This document shows, piece by piece, positions 26,290 to 36,507 of a stretch of 64,000 nucleotides of DNA. Below the pieces are notes generated by a model. The model did not search any database and was not told the origin of the DNA. It worked only from the letters and a program-made list of their open reading frames with translations. Each line of letters begins with the position of its first letter. Within the stretch, counting starts at the first letter, position 1. Source of the stretch: Actinobacteria bacterium UBA2279 (GTDB taxonomy: Bacteria; Actinomycetota; Coriobacteriia; Anaerosomatales; Anaerosomataceae). The DNA is taken from the NCBI GenBank assembly GCA_002347365.1, contig DDWT01000020.1:9721-73720 (forward strand). The letters are read 5' to 3'. The position numbers and the translations under genes are program-made.

Positions 26290-28040
26290 TCCTCGTCATC
26301 GACAACTACGACAGCTTCACCTACAACCTCGTTCAGCTGCTGGGCGCTCTGGGTGCCGACGTTCGCGTCGAACGCAACGATGCGGTGAGCCCGGGCCAGG
26401 TCGTCGCGATGTCGCCGGCGGGCGTCGTGATCTCGCCCGGTCCCGGCATGCCGTCGGAGGCGGGTGCTTCCGAGGCGGTCATATCAGCGGCTGCTGAAGC
26501 GGGCATCCCTGTGCTGGGCGTGTGTCTCGGACACCAGGCGATAGCCGAGGTGTTCGGCGGCCGGGTCGTGCGTGCGCCGCGTCCGGTGCACGGCAAGACT
26601 GCCGACGTCTATCACAGCGGGACCGGCCTGCTCGAAGGCATGCCCAACCCGTTCACCGCTACCCGCTATCACTCGCTGGTCGTCGACTTCGACAGCCTGC
26701 CGGTGGAGCTCGAGGTCACGGCCAAGACCGACGACGGGCTCATCATGGCGCTGCGCCACCGCCAGCTGCCGGTCTTTGGCGTGCAGTTCCACCCGGAGAG
26801 CGTGCTGTCTCCGGAAGGCACCAAGGTGCTCGAGAACTTCCTGACGCTCACGGGAGAGATCGGCGCGGAAGGCGCGGGGCCACAGGGTCCGGCGCTCACA
26901 CAGTCCTCGCCGGGGCCCCTCACCACCTCGGAGCGCTCTACGCGCTCCCCGGCGGCTTCCCCGGCTGCGGAACTCGCGGCGGACTCTGTGGCCCTCGCGC
27001 CCGTCGCCACGCTTCCTGCGGCGATCGATCGCGTCGTCACCGGCGGGTCGCTCGGCGAGGAGGAAGCGTATGCGGTCATGGGGCTCGTCATGGACGGCAA
27101 GGCCACCTCGGCGCAGATCGCGTCGCTGGTGACCGGCATTCGCATGAAGGGCGAGACCGTCGACGAGATCGTGGGCTTCGCGCGTGCGATGCGCGAGCGC
27201 GCGGCGGCGGTGCGACCCACAGTGGCAGGCTACATCGACACCTGCGGTACCGGTGGCGACGGTCTTGCGACCTTCAACATCTCCACGACTGCGGCGTTCG
27301 TCGTCGCTGGCGCAGGCGTGCCGATCGCCAAGCACGGCAACCGCGCGGTCTCCTCACGCTCGGGCAGCGCCGACGTCCTCGAGGCACTGGGCGTGCGCAT
27401 CGACCTCACCCCGCAGCAGATGGCGCGCTGCATCGACGAGACCGGCGTCGGCTTCCTGTTCGCACAGGCGCTGCATGCGAGCATGCGTCACGCTGGCCCC
27501 ACACGCCGTGAGATCGCCATCCGCACCGTCTTCAACATCCTCGGCCCGCTGACCAACCCGGCGGGCGCCAAGCGCCAGCTCCTGGGCGTCTACGACCCCG
27601 CGCTCGTTCCCGTGATGGCCGAGGTCGCATCTCGCCTCGGTGCCGAGAAGGTCCTGGTCGTGCACGGGCATCCGGGTTTGGACGAGGTTTCTGCCTCCGG
27701 TCCCACCGAGGTGGCCGAGGCGACGCCGGACGGCGTGCGTCTGTATGCGATCAGCCCGGAGCAGTTCGGCATCGCACGCGGTTCGATCGCCGACCTCGCC
27801 GGTGGCGACGCCACGGAAAACGCCGCATCGATCCGTGCGATCCTGTCCGGCGAGCACTCCGGTAAGCGCGACATCATCCTCATGAACGCCGCCGCAGCCT
27901 TGGTCGCAGCGGGCAAGGCAAGCGACTTTGCCGAGGGCGTAGCTCTTGCACGCACCTCCGTCGACTCCGGCGAGGCGCTCGCCCGCCTCGAGGCGCTCAT
28001 CGCGGTCAGCCAACGACTCGCAGGGGAGGCGAGCGCGTGA
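26286..28040 (+). CDS. trpGD: TrpG-TrpD fusion: anthranilate synthase amidotransferase plus anthranilate phosphoribosyltransferase
   Basis: One 584-residue protein carries two enzymes. Residues 1-190 are a class I glutamine amidotransferase with the VIDNYDSFTYNLVQ start, nucleophile Cys80 in GVCLGHQA and His169/Glu171 in FHPES. A Ser/Pro/Ala-rich linker spans about 190-242. Residues 243-584 are TrpD, with DTCGTGGDG at 319, STTAAFVVAGAGVPIAKHGN and GPLTNPAGAKRQLLGVY. A TrpG-TrpD fusion is known from enteric bacteria. Here the low-complexity linker and separate trpE suggest an independent or inherited variant. It overlaps trpE and trpC by four bases each. Confidence 0.95.
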   Translation: MILVIDNYDSFTYNLVQLLGALGADVRVERNDAVSPGQVVAMSPAGVVISPGPGMPSEAGASEAVISAAAEAGIPVLGVCLGHQAIAEVFGGRVVRAPRPVHGKTADVYHSGTGLLEGMPNPFTATRYHSLVVDFDSLPVELEVTAKTDDGLIMALRHRQLPVFGVQFHPESVLSPEGTKVLENFLTLTGEIGAEGAGPQGPALTQSSPGPLTTSERSTRSPAASPAAELAADSVALAPVATLPAAIDRVVTGGSLGEEEAYAVMGLVMDGKATSAQIASLVTGIRMKGETVDEIVGFARAMRERAAAVRPTVAGYIDTCGTGGDGLATFNISTTAAFVVAGAGVPIAKHGNRAVSSRSGSADVLEALGVRIDLTPQQMARCIDETGVGFLFAQALHASMRHAGPTRREIAIRTVFNILGPLTNPAGAKRQLLGVYDPALVPVMAEVASRLGAEKVLVVHGHPGLDEVSASGPTEVAEATPDGVRLYAISPEQFGIARGSIADLAGGDATENAASIRAILSGEHSGKRDIILMNAAAALVAAGKASDFAEGVALARTSVDSGEALARLEALIAVSQRLAGEASA

Positions 28041-28843
28041 GCGGCTTTCTCGCAGACATGATCGTGCGCCGCAAGGCGCGCATCACTGCGGAGTACGGTG
28101 AGCTGACGCCGGCCGACCGCGAGCGCCTTGCGTGCTGCGCGAGACCGGTACGCGATTTCGAGGCGGCCCTCGACGAGCGCGACGACGTGGGCATCATCGC
28201 CGAGGTCAAGAAGGCGTCCCCGTCGGCGGGCGCCATCGCCGCGGAGTGCGAGGCGTCCAAGCAGGCGCTCCACTATCAGCACGGCGGCGCGGCAGCGATC
28301 AGCGTGCTCACCGAGCCGGAGTCGTTCGGCGGTTCGTTCGCGGATCTCTCCGATGTTGCAGACGCCGTTGACGTGCCTGTGTTGTGCAAAGACTTCGTGG
28401 TGGACCCGGTGCAGCTGTTTGCAGCCCGCGGTCACGGTGCGGACGCCGTGCTGCTCATGGTAAGCGTGCTCGGCAATGATGTCGGCGAGTACATAGACCT
28501 CGCCGAGACGCTCGGCCTGGTGCCGTTGGTCGAGGTCGCCGGACCGTCAGAGCTATTCATCGCGCTGGATGCCGGTGCGCGCGTGATCGCGGTCAACAGC
28601 CGCGACCTGCACACGCTCGAGGTGGATGTCGAGGCGGCGAGAGCGGTGGTCGCGGAGGCCAAACGGGCGGGCGCGATCGTGGTCGCTGCGAGTGGCGTGA
28701 AAGGTCGCCGAGAAGTGCTGACCGCTGCGGCGGCAGGTGCCGATGCGGTGCTTGTCGGGGAGGCGCTGATGAGGGCGTCGTTCCCGGAGGACGTGCTTGC
28801 GGAACTGACGGGCGTTGCCAGGCAGCCGCTCGCGGAACAGTAG
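28037..28843 (+). CDS. trpC: indole-3-glycerol phosphate synthase
   Basis: A 268-residue TIM barrel. It shows FLADMIVRRKARI at the N-terminus, GIIAEVKKASPSAG with the catalytic Lys, ISVLTEPESFGGS, LCKDFVVDPVQLF, VNSRDLHTLEVDV and VAASGVKGRREV. It closes the indole ring from CdRP. GTG 28037 overlaps the trpGD stop. It is not fused to TrpF, which lies two genes downstream. Confidence 0.96.
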   Translation: MSGFLADMIVRRKARITAEYGELTPADRERLACCARPVRDFEAALDERDDVGIIAEVKKASPSAGAIAAECEASKQALHYQHGGAAAISVLTEPESFGGSFADLSDVADAVDVPVLCKDFVVDPVQLFAARGHGADAVLLMVSVLGNDVGEYIDLAETLGLVPLVEVAGPSELFIALDAGARVIAVNSRDLHTLEVDVEAARAVVAEAKRAGAIVVAASGVKGRREVLTAAAAGADAVLVGEALMRASFPEDVLAELTGVARQPLAEQ

Positions 28844-28912
28844 GGAACACGCGGCGTCGCCACACGGCTGGCCGCAGGATTTCGGGGCAGGCGCCCCGGG
28901 AGGGAGATCGAC

Positions 28913-30280
28913 ATGGGAAGCGACAAGACGAGGTTCGGACTTGATGAGACCAGGATCCCTGAGGCCTGGTACAACATCATGCCTGACCTCAAGACCCCGC
29001 CGGCACCGCCGAAGGTGGTCGCGCCCGACGGCACGGAACTCAGCATGGATCAGATCGGCGAGCGGCTTGCCATGATCTTCCCGATGGAGTGCATCAAGCA
29101 GGAGATGTCCCCGGATCGCTGGATCGACATCCCCGGCGCCGTCATCGACGTGTACAAGACCTACCGGCCCTCGCCGCTGCTGCGGGCCAGGCAGCTCGAG
29201 CGGGTCCTGGGGCTGCCGACGGGCGTGAAGATCTTCTACAAGTACGAGGGCGTGAGCCCTGCCGGTTCGCACAAGCCCAACACCGCCATCCCGCAGGCGT
29301 ACTACAACAAGCAGGAAGGCATCACGAAGATCTCCACCGAGACCGGCGCCGGCCAGTGGGGAAGCGCGCTCGCGATCGCAGGCGCGCTCTATGGCATCGA
29401 CGTCGAGGTCTTCATGGTGAAGGTGAGCTACGAGCAGAAGCCGTACCGCCGCATCCTCATGGAGACGTACGGCGGAGTGGTGCACGCCTCGCCCACCAAC
29501 CTCACCGACGCCGGGCGTCACGTGCTGGCGATGGACCCGGACTCGACCGGCTCCCTTGGCATCGCGATCTCGGAGGCGTGCGAAGTGGCCGTCAAGGACC
29601 CCAACACGCACTACTCGCTCGGCAGCGTGCTCAACCACGTGTGCATCCACCAGTCGATTATCGGCCTTGAGGCCATCGAACAGATGGCACTTGCCGAGGA
29701 GGAGCCGGATGTCGTGATCGCGTGTGTGGGCGGCGGTTCCAACTTCGCCGGTATCGCGTTCCCGTACTACCACCGCAAGCTGGAGGGCAAGAGCAATGCG
29801 CGCCTGCTCGCGGTGGAGCCGAAGGCGTGCCCCACACTCACGGCGGGCGAGTATCGCTACGACCTCGGCGACGAGGCCGGCATGACGCCGCAGATGCTCA
29901 TGTACACGCTCGGCCACGACTTCGTGCCGGCCGGCATCCACGCCGGTGGCCTGCGCTACCACGGCGACTCACCGCTCGTCTCGCAGCTCGTGCACGAGGG
30001 TGAGGCCGAGGCGGTGGCCGTCGACCAGACCGCATGCTTCGCCGCCGCCGTGCAGTTCGCCCGTGCCGAGGGCATCCTGCCGGCGCCGGAATCCAGCCAC
30101 GCGATCCTTGCGGCGATCAACGAGGCCAAAGATGCGCAGGCCGCCGGTGAGGACCGCACCATCCTGTTCAACCTCTCGGGTCACGGTCACTTCGACCTGG
30201 CTGCATACGCTGCGTACAACGCTGGCGAGCTTAGGGACTACGACTTCGCCGCCGGTGCCACGCTCTGCGAGAACGAGTAG
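28913..30280 (+). CDS. trpB2: TrpB2-type tryptophan synthase beta chain-like PLP enzyme
   Basis: A 455-residue PLP enzyme of the TrpB2 clade. It has the extended N-terminus KTRFGLDETRIPEAWYNIM and the characteristic EGVSPAGSHKPNTAIPQAYY with the Schiff-base Lys, then TETGAGQWGSALA and CVGGGSNFAGIAFPYY. The catalytic strand differs from canonical TrpB, which has GAHKxN inside an RED-LNHTGAHK context. TrpB2 proteins can condense indole or O-phosphoserine with weak or no dependence on TrpA. A separate canonical trpB lies 0.7 kb downstream, so this operon encodes both types. A strong ribosome site (GGAGGGAG) precedes ATG 28913. Confidence 0.93.
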   Translation: MGSDKTRFGLDETRIPEAWYNIMPDLKTPPAPPKVVAPDGTELSMDQIGERLAMIFPMECIKQEMSPDRWIDIPGAVIDVYKTYRPSPLLRARQLERVLGLPTGVKIFYKYEGVSPAGSHKPNTAIPQAYYNKQEGITKISTETGAGQWGSALAIAGALYGIDVEVFMVKVSYEQKPYRRILMETYGGVVHASPTNLTDAGRHVLAMDPDSTGSLGIAISEACEVAVKDPNTHYSLGSVLNHVCIHQSIIGLEAIEQMALAEEEPDVVIACVGGGSNFAGIAFPYYHRKLEGKSNARLLAVEPKACPTLTAGEYRYDLGDEAGMTPQMLMYTLGHDFVPAGIHAGGLRYHGDSPLVSQLVHEGEAEAVAVDQTACFAAAVQFARAEGILPAPESSHAILAAINEAKDAQAAGEDRTILFNLSGHGHFDLAAYAAYNAGELRDYDFAAGATLCENE

Positions 30281-30283
30281 CAC

Positions 30284-30315
30284 CGGACGGGGGCGGGTGC
30301 CGGCCCGCCCCTCCG
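30284..30315 (+). terminator. G/C-rich hairpin between trpB2 and trpF
   Basis: GGGGCGGG (30290-30297) pairs with CCCGCCCC (30304-30311). CGGA (30284-30287) can extend the stem with TCCG (30312-30315) around a two-base bulge. The hairpin fills most of the 48-base gap. Without a T-run it is more likely an mRNA processing or stability element, or a partial attenuator, than a full terminator. Confidence 0.5.
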
Positions 30316-30328
30316 TTCCTCGAAAGGG

Positions 30329-30974
30329 ATGGTCACCACGCAACGCACACGCATCAAGATCTGTGGCATCACCACCGCGACTGACGCCGCTATGGCGGTC
30401 GAGGCGGGCGCTGACGCCCTGGGAGTCGTTCTTGCCCCCAGCTCGCGTGAGGTGACGCTTGAGGACGCCGAGAAGGCACTTGCGGTCGTGCCACCGTTGG
30501 TGGCCCGCATCGGTGTGTTCGTGGACGCCGATCCCGGGTTCGTAGCCGATGCCGTCGCTCGTCTCGGCCTGACGGGGGTGCAGTTCCACGGTGACGAGAC
30601 GCCGGAACGGTGTGCGTCGGCGCCGGTGCCAGTCATCAAGGCGTTCAAAGTCGGCACGACCTTCGCTTCTACCGCGTTCGAGCCCTTCCGGGGCGCGGTC
30701 GCCGCGATACTGCTCGACACGTACGTCTCGCAAAGAAGCGGCGGTACTGGCGAAACATTCGACTGGCAGACTCACTCCGCGGCACTCCCCGGTTGGGCTC
30801 CACTCATCATCGCCGGGGGGCTGAGTCCAACAAACGTCGCGGAAGCCATCCGGCTTTTCCGCCCTTTCGCAGTGGATGTCTCCTCGGGGGTCGAGGAACG
30901 CCTGCGACACAAGGACCGCCTGAAACTGAACGCGTTCGCTGCCGCGGTGCGCGCGGCTGATGAGGAGGATCTCT

Positions 30975-30982
<8 letters not shown>
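30329..30982 (+). CDS. trpF: phosphoribosylanthranilate isomerase
   Basis: A 217-residue TIM barrel. It opens RIKICGITTATDAAMAVEAGADALGVVL with the catalytic Cys, continues GVQFHGDETPERC, and ends with IIAGGLSPTNVAEAI and the catalytic-Asp strand FAVDVSSGVE. It isomerises PRA to CdRP for TrpC. The stop overlaps the trpB start region by eight bases, and the trpB ribosome site lies inside its last codons. Confidence 0.94.
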
Positions 30983-32199
<1,217 letters not shown>

Positions 32200-32213
<14 letters not shown>

Positions 32214-33018
32214 GACACCGTCGCGTCTGGAGGCCGCCTTCCGACAAGGGAGGCCGGCGCTGGTCGCGTACCTGATGGGCGGCTACCCGGATCGCGCCGG
32301 CTCACTGGCGGCATTGCGGGCAGTCGCCGAAGCCGGTGCTGACGTCATCGAACTCGGCGTGCCTTATGCCGACCCGCTCGCCGACGGGCCTGTCATCCAG
32401 CATGCCGCGGAAGTGGCGCGTGCGCAGGCGGGCGGTTTCGGACTCTCGGAGACACTCGACCTCGCAGCGGAGGTCACAGCTATCGAGGGCATGCCGCCGC
32501 TCGTCATCATGACCTACCTCAACCCGATGATGCGGATGCGCTTTCCAGTGCTTGCCGGGAGGGCGGCCCAGGCAGGTGTTGCCGGTTTCATCGTGCCCGA
32601 CCTGCCACCGGACAACCCCATGGCGGTGCTGTGGACACGGGAAGCCGCTGTGCTCGGCGTCGACACGGTCTTCCTCGCGGCGCCGACATCGACTCCCGAG
32701 CGACTCTCGTTGGTGGGGGAACGCTCGTCGGGTTTCGTCTACCTTGTGAGTTCTCTTGGCGTGACGGGAGAGCGTGCCGAGTTGCCGGTCGAGCTTACCG
32801 ACCTCGTCTCTCGCGTGCGCGCAGCAACGAGGCTGCCGGTCGCGGTCGGTTTCGGCGTTTCGACGCCCGAACATGCAGCGGGTGTTGCGACCATCGCCGA
32901 TGGCGTCATCGTGGGTAGCGCGCTGGTTCGCAGACAAGACGATCCGGTCGCCTTGAGCGAGTTCATAGGTGCGCTCGTGTCAGCTGTCCACATCGGTCAC
33001 GCCGGGACCCGCTTCTGA
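32200..33018 (+). CDS. trpA: tryptophan synthase alpha chain
   Basis: A 272-residue TIM barrel that cleaves indole-3-glycerol phosphate. The catalytic Glu is in GADVIELGVPYADPLADG, the Asp region in FIVPDLPPD, and the phosphate-binding end in VAVGFGVSTPEHA and GVIVGSALV. I chose TTG 32200 (ASTETPSRLEAAF) because GGGAGG sits about seven bases before it. The frame is open to 32149, but there is no good site there. The stop is directly adjacent to the stop of the convergent zinc-ribbon gene, with no intergenic DNA. Confidence 0.94.
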
Positions 33019-33747
33019 CTAGAAGCCCAGGTACACGTCCAGCGTCTCGCCGTCGACGCTGTAGACCTTCCATCCGTCGTCCTCGATGACCTCGAACTCG
33101 GTCCGGATGGCTTCCTCTTCTGATGACGTGTCGTCCCAGTCCAGGGCGTACAGACTCGTTCCGCCGTCAGAGGGCGGATAGATGCGGATGTAGGACACGA
33201 GGCCATCGGGATCCTCGAACGACATCAGGAGTGTCTCGCCGTCCCACTCTGAGCTCAACAGTACGGATGGGTCCCAGTTCTCCCCGTCGGATGCGAATGC
33301 CTCTTCTATCAAGGCAAGCTCATCGTGGACATCGGCCTGCGTGACGCTGCGCAGTTTGTCGAAATCGAGCGTGCCGAGCCCAACGGCGAATGTCTCGATC
33401 GCCTCAGCCTTCGCCTTGTCCGCTCCTGCCGCGCCTCCGTTCGAGTTGAGGACGAGCCACGCACCGGCTCCGCAGCAGCCCAGCAGAAGCACCAGTACTG
33501 CGATGACGATGCCGATGATGAGGCCGGTCTTCCGTTTCTTGGGAGCAGGCTGCACGCCTGCTGAGGGCGGCGCATACTGCTGCGGATACTGAGGGGGCGC
33601 AACCGGAGGTGCCTGCGGCGCTGAGTATGGCGGCGGCTCCGGTGCGGTGTACTGCTCGGGCGCGGGGGGCGTGATCGCTGTTCCGCAGTCCGGGCAGAAC
33701 TGACTGCCTTCCGGTACCTGTGCGCCGCAGCTCGGGCAGGTGCTCAT
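33019..33747 (-). CDS. zinc-ribbon membrane protein with Pro-rich linker
   Basis: A 242-residue protein. Residues 3-22 form a double zinc knuckle (CPSCGAQVPEGSQFCPDCG). A Pro/Gln/Tyr-rich linker runs to about residue 75. KKRKTG leads into one transmembrane helix (about 78-100, LIIGIVIAVLVLLLGCC), and about 140 residues lie outside with no family I can name. The layout is common in Gram-positive proteins that read a cytoplasmic cue or anchor a surface domain. ATG 33747 has GAGGAGG upstream; an ATG 15 codons earlier has no site. It is convergent with trpA. Confidence 0.78.
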   Translation of the reverse strand: MSTCPSCGAQVPEGSQFCPDCGTAITPPAPEQYTAPEPPPYSAPQAPPVAPPQYPQQYAPPSAGVQPAPKKRKTGLIIGIVIAVLVLLLGCCGAGAWLVLNSNGGAAGADKAKAEAIETFAVGLGTLDFDKLRSVTQADVHDELALIEEAFASDGENWDPSVLLSSEWDGETLLMSFEDPDGLVSYIRIYPPSDGGTSLYALDWDDTSSEEEAIRTEFEVIEDDGWKVYSVDGETLDVYLGF

Positions 33748-33857
33748 GGGGACCTCCTCATGCGGACGGTCGTGCGACACCGTGTGCCCCATGACGCGTC
33801 ATCGACTCGTGCCTTGTCGTGATGATACCAGCTGGGCCGTGCTCAGCAGCATCTGTG

Positions 33858-34781
33858 CTAGCGCGTTGCCGCCCACGCTCTCACGGGCTCGAAGTCCGGC
33901 ATGCCCGCGAGTGCGGGGAGTCGCATGTCGAGGGCTGCGAGCGAACGGTCGGCGATGCCGAACAGGGCCGCATACGCGAGATAGCGGTTCCACACGAGGA
34001 CAGACGCCGCAGGTTCGTCCTCCAGGGTGCCGAAGTCGTCGAGGTAGCGCTCGAATGCACGGTACTGCGCCAGCGTTTGCGCGCCGTCAACGGTGAGTGG
34101 CGATAGCGCGAACGCCGCGATGAGCGCGATGACCGCTCCGATCGCAGTCGCTACGAGAGGCTCAAGCCCCGATGCGACCATCGACGACAGTGCCCCGAGC
34201 ACGATCGCTAGCACGGCGACGGTGATGAGCGCCCAGCGAGCGGTGCGTGCGCTTGTGCGCAGCAGGCCCAGCGCACCCGCCTGCCTGTCAACCGATGCCT
34301 GCCAGCGGGTGATACCGCGTCGCAGGCTCTTCGTCCTTGCCCGCGCGGCTGCCTTGAGCTCCGCGATACCGACACCGCCGTGTCCGCCGATAGTGTCGAC
34401 CAGCATCGCGAAGAGCTCTCGCTCGAGGGGCGCCATGCGTTCCCATGCTCGTTCGGCGAGCGAGAACTCGACAGTGTTGATCTCGGCTCCGCCCGTCAGG
34501 CCGGTGATACGCCGTCTGGCAGCTCGTGCGTTCAGCTCCCCGCGTGCAGTCAGATCGAGCAGTGTTGCGGCGATCTCGGCTTGTCCGATAAGCCCGCGCC
34601 TGTTCAGTGCCCCGATGACTGCCAACGGCAGGTCATCGGGCACCTCTCGAAGGTACTGCGGTGCGTCGGCGTTTCTCGGTCGGTAGAGCATGAAGACGAG
34701 CGCTGCGGTGAGGATACAGATGGCAGACACGCCGATAGAGAAGACGATCGCACCGCGGACGAGTTCAGCGTCGGTGACCAT
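33858..34781 (-). CDS. DUF2207-like membrane protein (C-terminal part of the family)
   Basis: About 307 residues. One transmembrane helix near the N-terminus (GAIVFSIGVSAICILTAALV) is followed by YRPRNADAPQYLREVPDDLP and a winged-helix-like segment (GQAEIAATLLDLTARGELN). Two adjacent helices follow in the middle (WALITVAVLAIVLGALS and ATAIGAVIALIAAFAL), with a soluble tail. This matches the C-terminal half of DUF2207 proteins but lacks their large extracytoplasmic domain. ATG 34781 lies one base after the stop of the gene upstream, so the two form an operon. The family assignment is by pattern only. Confidence 0.6.
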   Translation of the reverse strand: MVTDAELVRGAIVFSIGVSAICILTAALVFMLYRPRNADAPQYLREVPDDLPLAVIGALNRRGLIGQAEIAATLLDLTARGELNARAARRRITGLTGGAEINTVEFSLAERAWERMAPLERELFAMLVDTIGGHGGVGIAELKAAARARTKSLRRGITRWQASVDRQAGALGLLRTSARTARWALITVAVLAIVLGALSSMVASGLEPLVATAIGAVIALIAAFALSPLTVDGAQTLAQYRAFERYLDDFGTLEDEPAASVLVWNRYLAYAALFGIADRSLAALDMRLPALAGMPDFEPVRAWAATR

Positions 34782-34782
34782 C

Positions 34783-35406
34783 TCAGTCGAAGTCGATGCT
34801 GTCGTTGTCGGTCGGCCTCGAGAGTGCCGCAGCGACGCCCAGGTTCGCCTCGGCGACCATACGGTCAGGTCGCAGCAGTGCGCGGTTGTAGGACTCATAG
34901 ACTTCCGGCGACCATGCTTCTGCCAGGAAGTCGAGCCAGTCCGCATTCCAGACATTGCCGTGCCCACCGTAACCGCCGCGGGTCAGGACGCCGGCGCCCA
35001 CGAACTCGTTGGAGATGCGGTCGAGCAAGGGTATGAGTGGTGAGTCGTCCAGAGGCATGAGGCGATTCATGATGTCGATGACGCTGGCGTCCTGCCAGTT
35101 GGTGGCTTTGAGGAACTCTCCCGTGAAGCCGGGCGCCTCCGAGTATGTCGCCCGTACCATGACGACTTGTCGCTTGCCGAGCAGGGCTTTCTTCTCGTCG
35201 GCCCAGATCTGCGCGTAGCCGTTATGCTCGAGCCAGTCGAGGGTGACGAGGACGACGCCCTTGCCGAGCGTTCCCAGGTGAACCTTCTGGCCCTGCGGAG
35301 AAGGGTATCCGGCGATCATGCCTGCCTGTTTGATGAACCTGTTGGAGCACAGGTAGAGCTTGGCCGCCGCTGAGAACTCAACGCCATTCGGCGTCTCGAT
35401 GCCCAT
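34783..35406 (-). CDS. hypothetical protein, partner of the DUF2207-like gene
   Basis: A 207-residue soluble protein with no signal peptide or membrane helix. I do not recognise its family. It begins GIETPNGVEFSAAAKLYLCSN, has a central HLGTLGKGVVLVTLDWLEHNG, and ends in an acidic tail (PTDNDSIDFD). The downstream DUF2207-like gene follows by a single base, so the two products probably act together. ATG 35406 is preceded by GGGGGA. Confidence 0.65.
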   Translation of the reverse strand: MGIETPNGVEFSAAAKLYLCSNRFIKQAGMIAGYPSPQGQKVHLGTLGKGVVLVTLDWLEHNGYAQIWADEKKALLGKRQVVMVRATYSEAPGFTGEFLKATNWQDASVIDIMNRLMPLDDSPLIPLLDRISNEFVGAGVLTRGGYGGHGNVWNADWLDFLAEAWSPEVYESYNRALLRPDRMVAEANLGVAAALSRPTDNDSIDFD

Positions 35407-35511
35407 GGTTCCCCCTCACGCCGTTCCCCTGAGGCGATTCTAGTGCCGGCCGAGAGGTTGCGCCACTGTACGGGGTTCACAGCGGCCGGGTGGGCCTATC
35501 TCATGAGCTGC

Positions 35512-35910
35512 TCACTCCAGGGCATCAAGTGTCTTGCGCAACGTGGACTCCGATGCGAGCCCGACTATGCGATTCACCTCTTGTCCGGAGGAGTCCACGA
35601 ACACGAACGTCGGCACGAACTGCAGTCCCAATTCGTTGGCGAGCGCTGCGCCTTCATCACTGTTGTCCACGTCGTACAACTTGAACACGATACGGTCCTC
35701 GTACTCGTCCCTGATCCCGTCCACGACGGGTGCCATGTCGCGGCAGGTGGGTCAACCCTGGGTGAAGAATTCATAGAACACCGGTCGACCCTCGGTCGAG
35801 ACCCCTTCTCCCACTGTCACAGGTGCGCTATCGCCAGTACTGCTGCCGCATCCGGCGAGCAGTGTGAGGGCAAGCGCGGTCACGAGAGTGAGGACAAGCA
35901 GGCGTTTCAT
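35512..35910 (-). CDS. thioredoxin-fold lipoprotein with in-frame UGA (probable selenocysteine, U-P-T-C)
   Basis: Read through one TGA codon, this frame encodes a 132-residue lipoprotein. Residues 1-20 are a signal with lipobox (ALTLLAGC), so it should be anchored outside the membrane. The mature part has VFYEFFTQG, then TGA, then PTCRDMAPVVDGI, which is the place and context of a thioredoxin CxxC. The rest fits the fold: KLYDVDNSDEGAALANELG, the cis-Pro segment FVPTFVFVDSSGQEV, and a last helix. TGA is at 35752-35754. Starting eight bases after it, CCGCGAC (35743-35737) can pair with GUCGUGG (35727-35721) across a nine-base loop, in the position of a bacterial SECIS. ATG 35910 has AAAGGG upstream. 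A nonsense mutation is the alternative. Confidence 0.75.
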
Positions 35911-35985
35911 ATGGGTACCCTTTCGCGGCTGCGGGTCAGTCTGTTCATTCCCGGTGGCGGTCGTACCGAACACCTGCCGAAGATA

Positions 35986-36013
35986 GCAGAACCCGGTACT
36001 ACCCGGGTTCTGC
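35986..36013 (-). terminator. hairpin terminator of the Hsp20 gene
   Basis: A perfect 11-bp inverted repeat (GCAGAACCCGG with CCGGGTTCTGC) with a six-base loop lies 24 bases after the Hsp20 stop on the minus strand. The tract beyond it (TATCTT) is only weakly T-rich. It separates hsp20 from the lipoprotein gene. Confidence 0.65.
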
Positions 36014-36036
36014 AACTTCCTTGCCGATGTCACCTG

Positions 36037-36507
36037 TCAGTGCTTGGTGCCTGCGCCGATGGCGATGTGGTGGGCCTTCGGCTCCTCCAGGGCGTTGGCG
36101 CTGGGAATGGTGATCTCAAGCACGCCGTCAGTGAAGTCTGCGTGGATGGTCGAGGCGTCGATCCCCTTGGGCAGGCTGATCCTCCGCTCGAACGAACCCC
36201 ACGATGACTCACGCATGACGTAGTCCTCATCGTGCGTTTCATGCTCTTCAGTGCGTTCACCGCTGATGGTGAGCATGTTGTCGGACACCGAGATGTCGAT
36301 GTCGTCCTGCTTGATGCCGGGTAGCTCTACCCGGACGACCATGTCGTCGCCGCGGCGCATCACGTCCATGGTCGGGACCAGGAGCTGGATATCACCTTCA
36401 CGGGTGGTCGTGCGAAGGGGCGCACGCGGCCACTCCAGGAGGCGATCCATCTCCCTCGGCAGTGCGAGGAGGTCGCCAAAGGGATCCCATCTCATGAGCG
36501 ATGCCAT
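36037..36507 (-). CDS. small heat shock protein (Hsp20/alpha-crystallin)
   Basis: A 156-residue ATP-independent chaperone. The N-terminal arm RWDPFGDLLALPREMDRLL is typical. The alpha-crystallin domain spans about residues 45-140, with VRVELPGIKQDDIDISV, LTISGERTEEHE, SFERRISLPKGID and the GVLEITIP end. A short tail follows, without an obvious IxI motif. I start at ATG 36507 because GGAGGTGA lies just upstream; the longer frame (ATG 36540) has none. Confidence 0.93.
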   Translation of the reverse strand: MASLMRWDPFGDLLALPREMDRLLEWPRAPLRTTTREGDIQLLVPTMDVMRRGDDMVVRVELPGIKQDDIDISVSDNMLTISGERTEEHETHDEDYVMRESSWGSFERRISLPKGIDASTIHADFTDGVLEITIPSANALEEPKAHHIAIGAGTKH

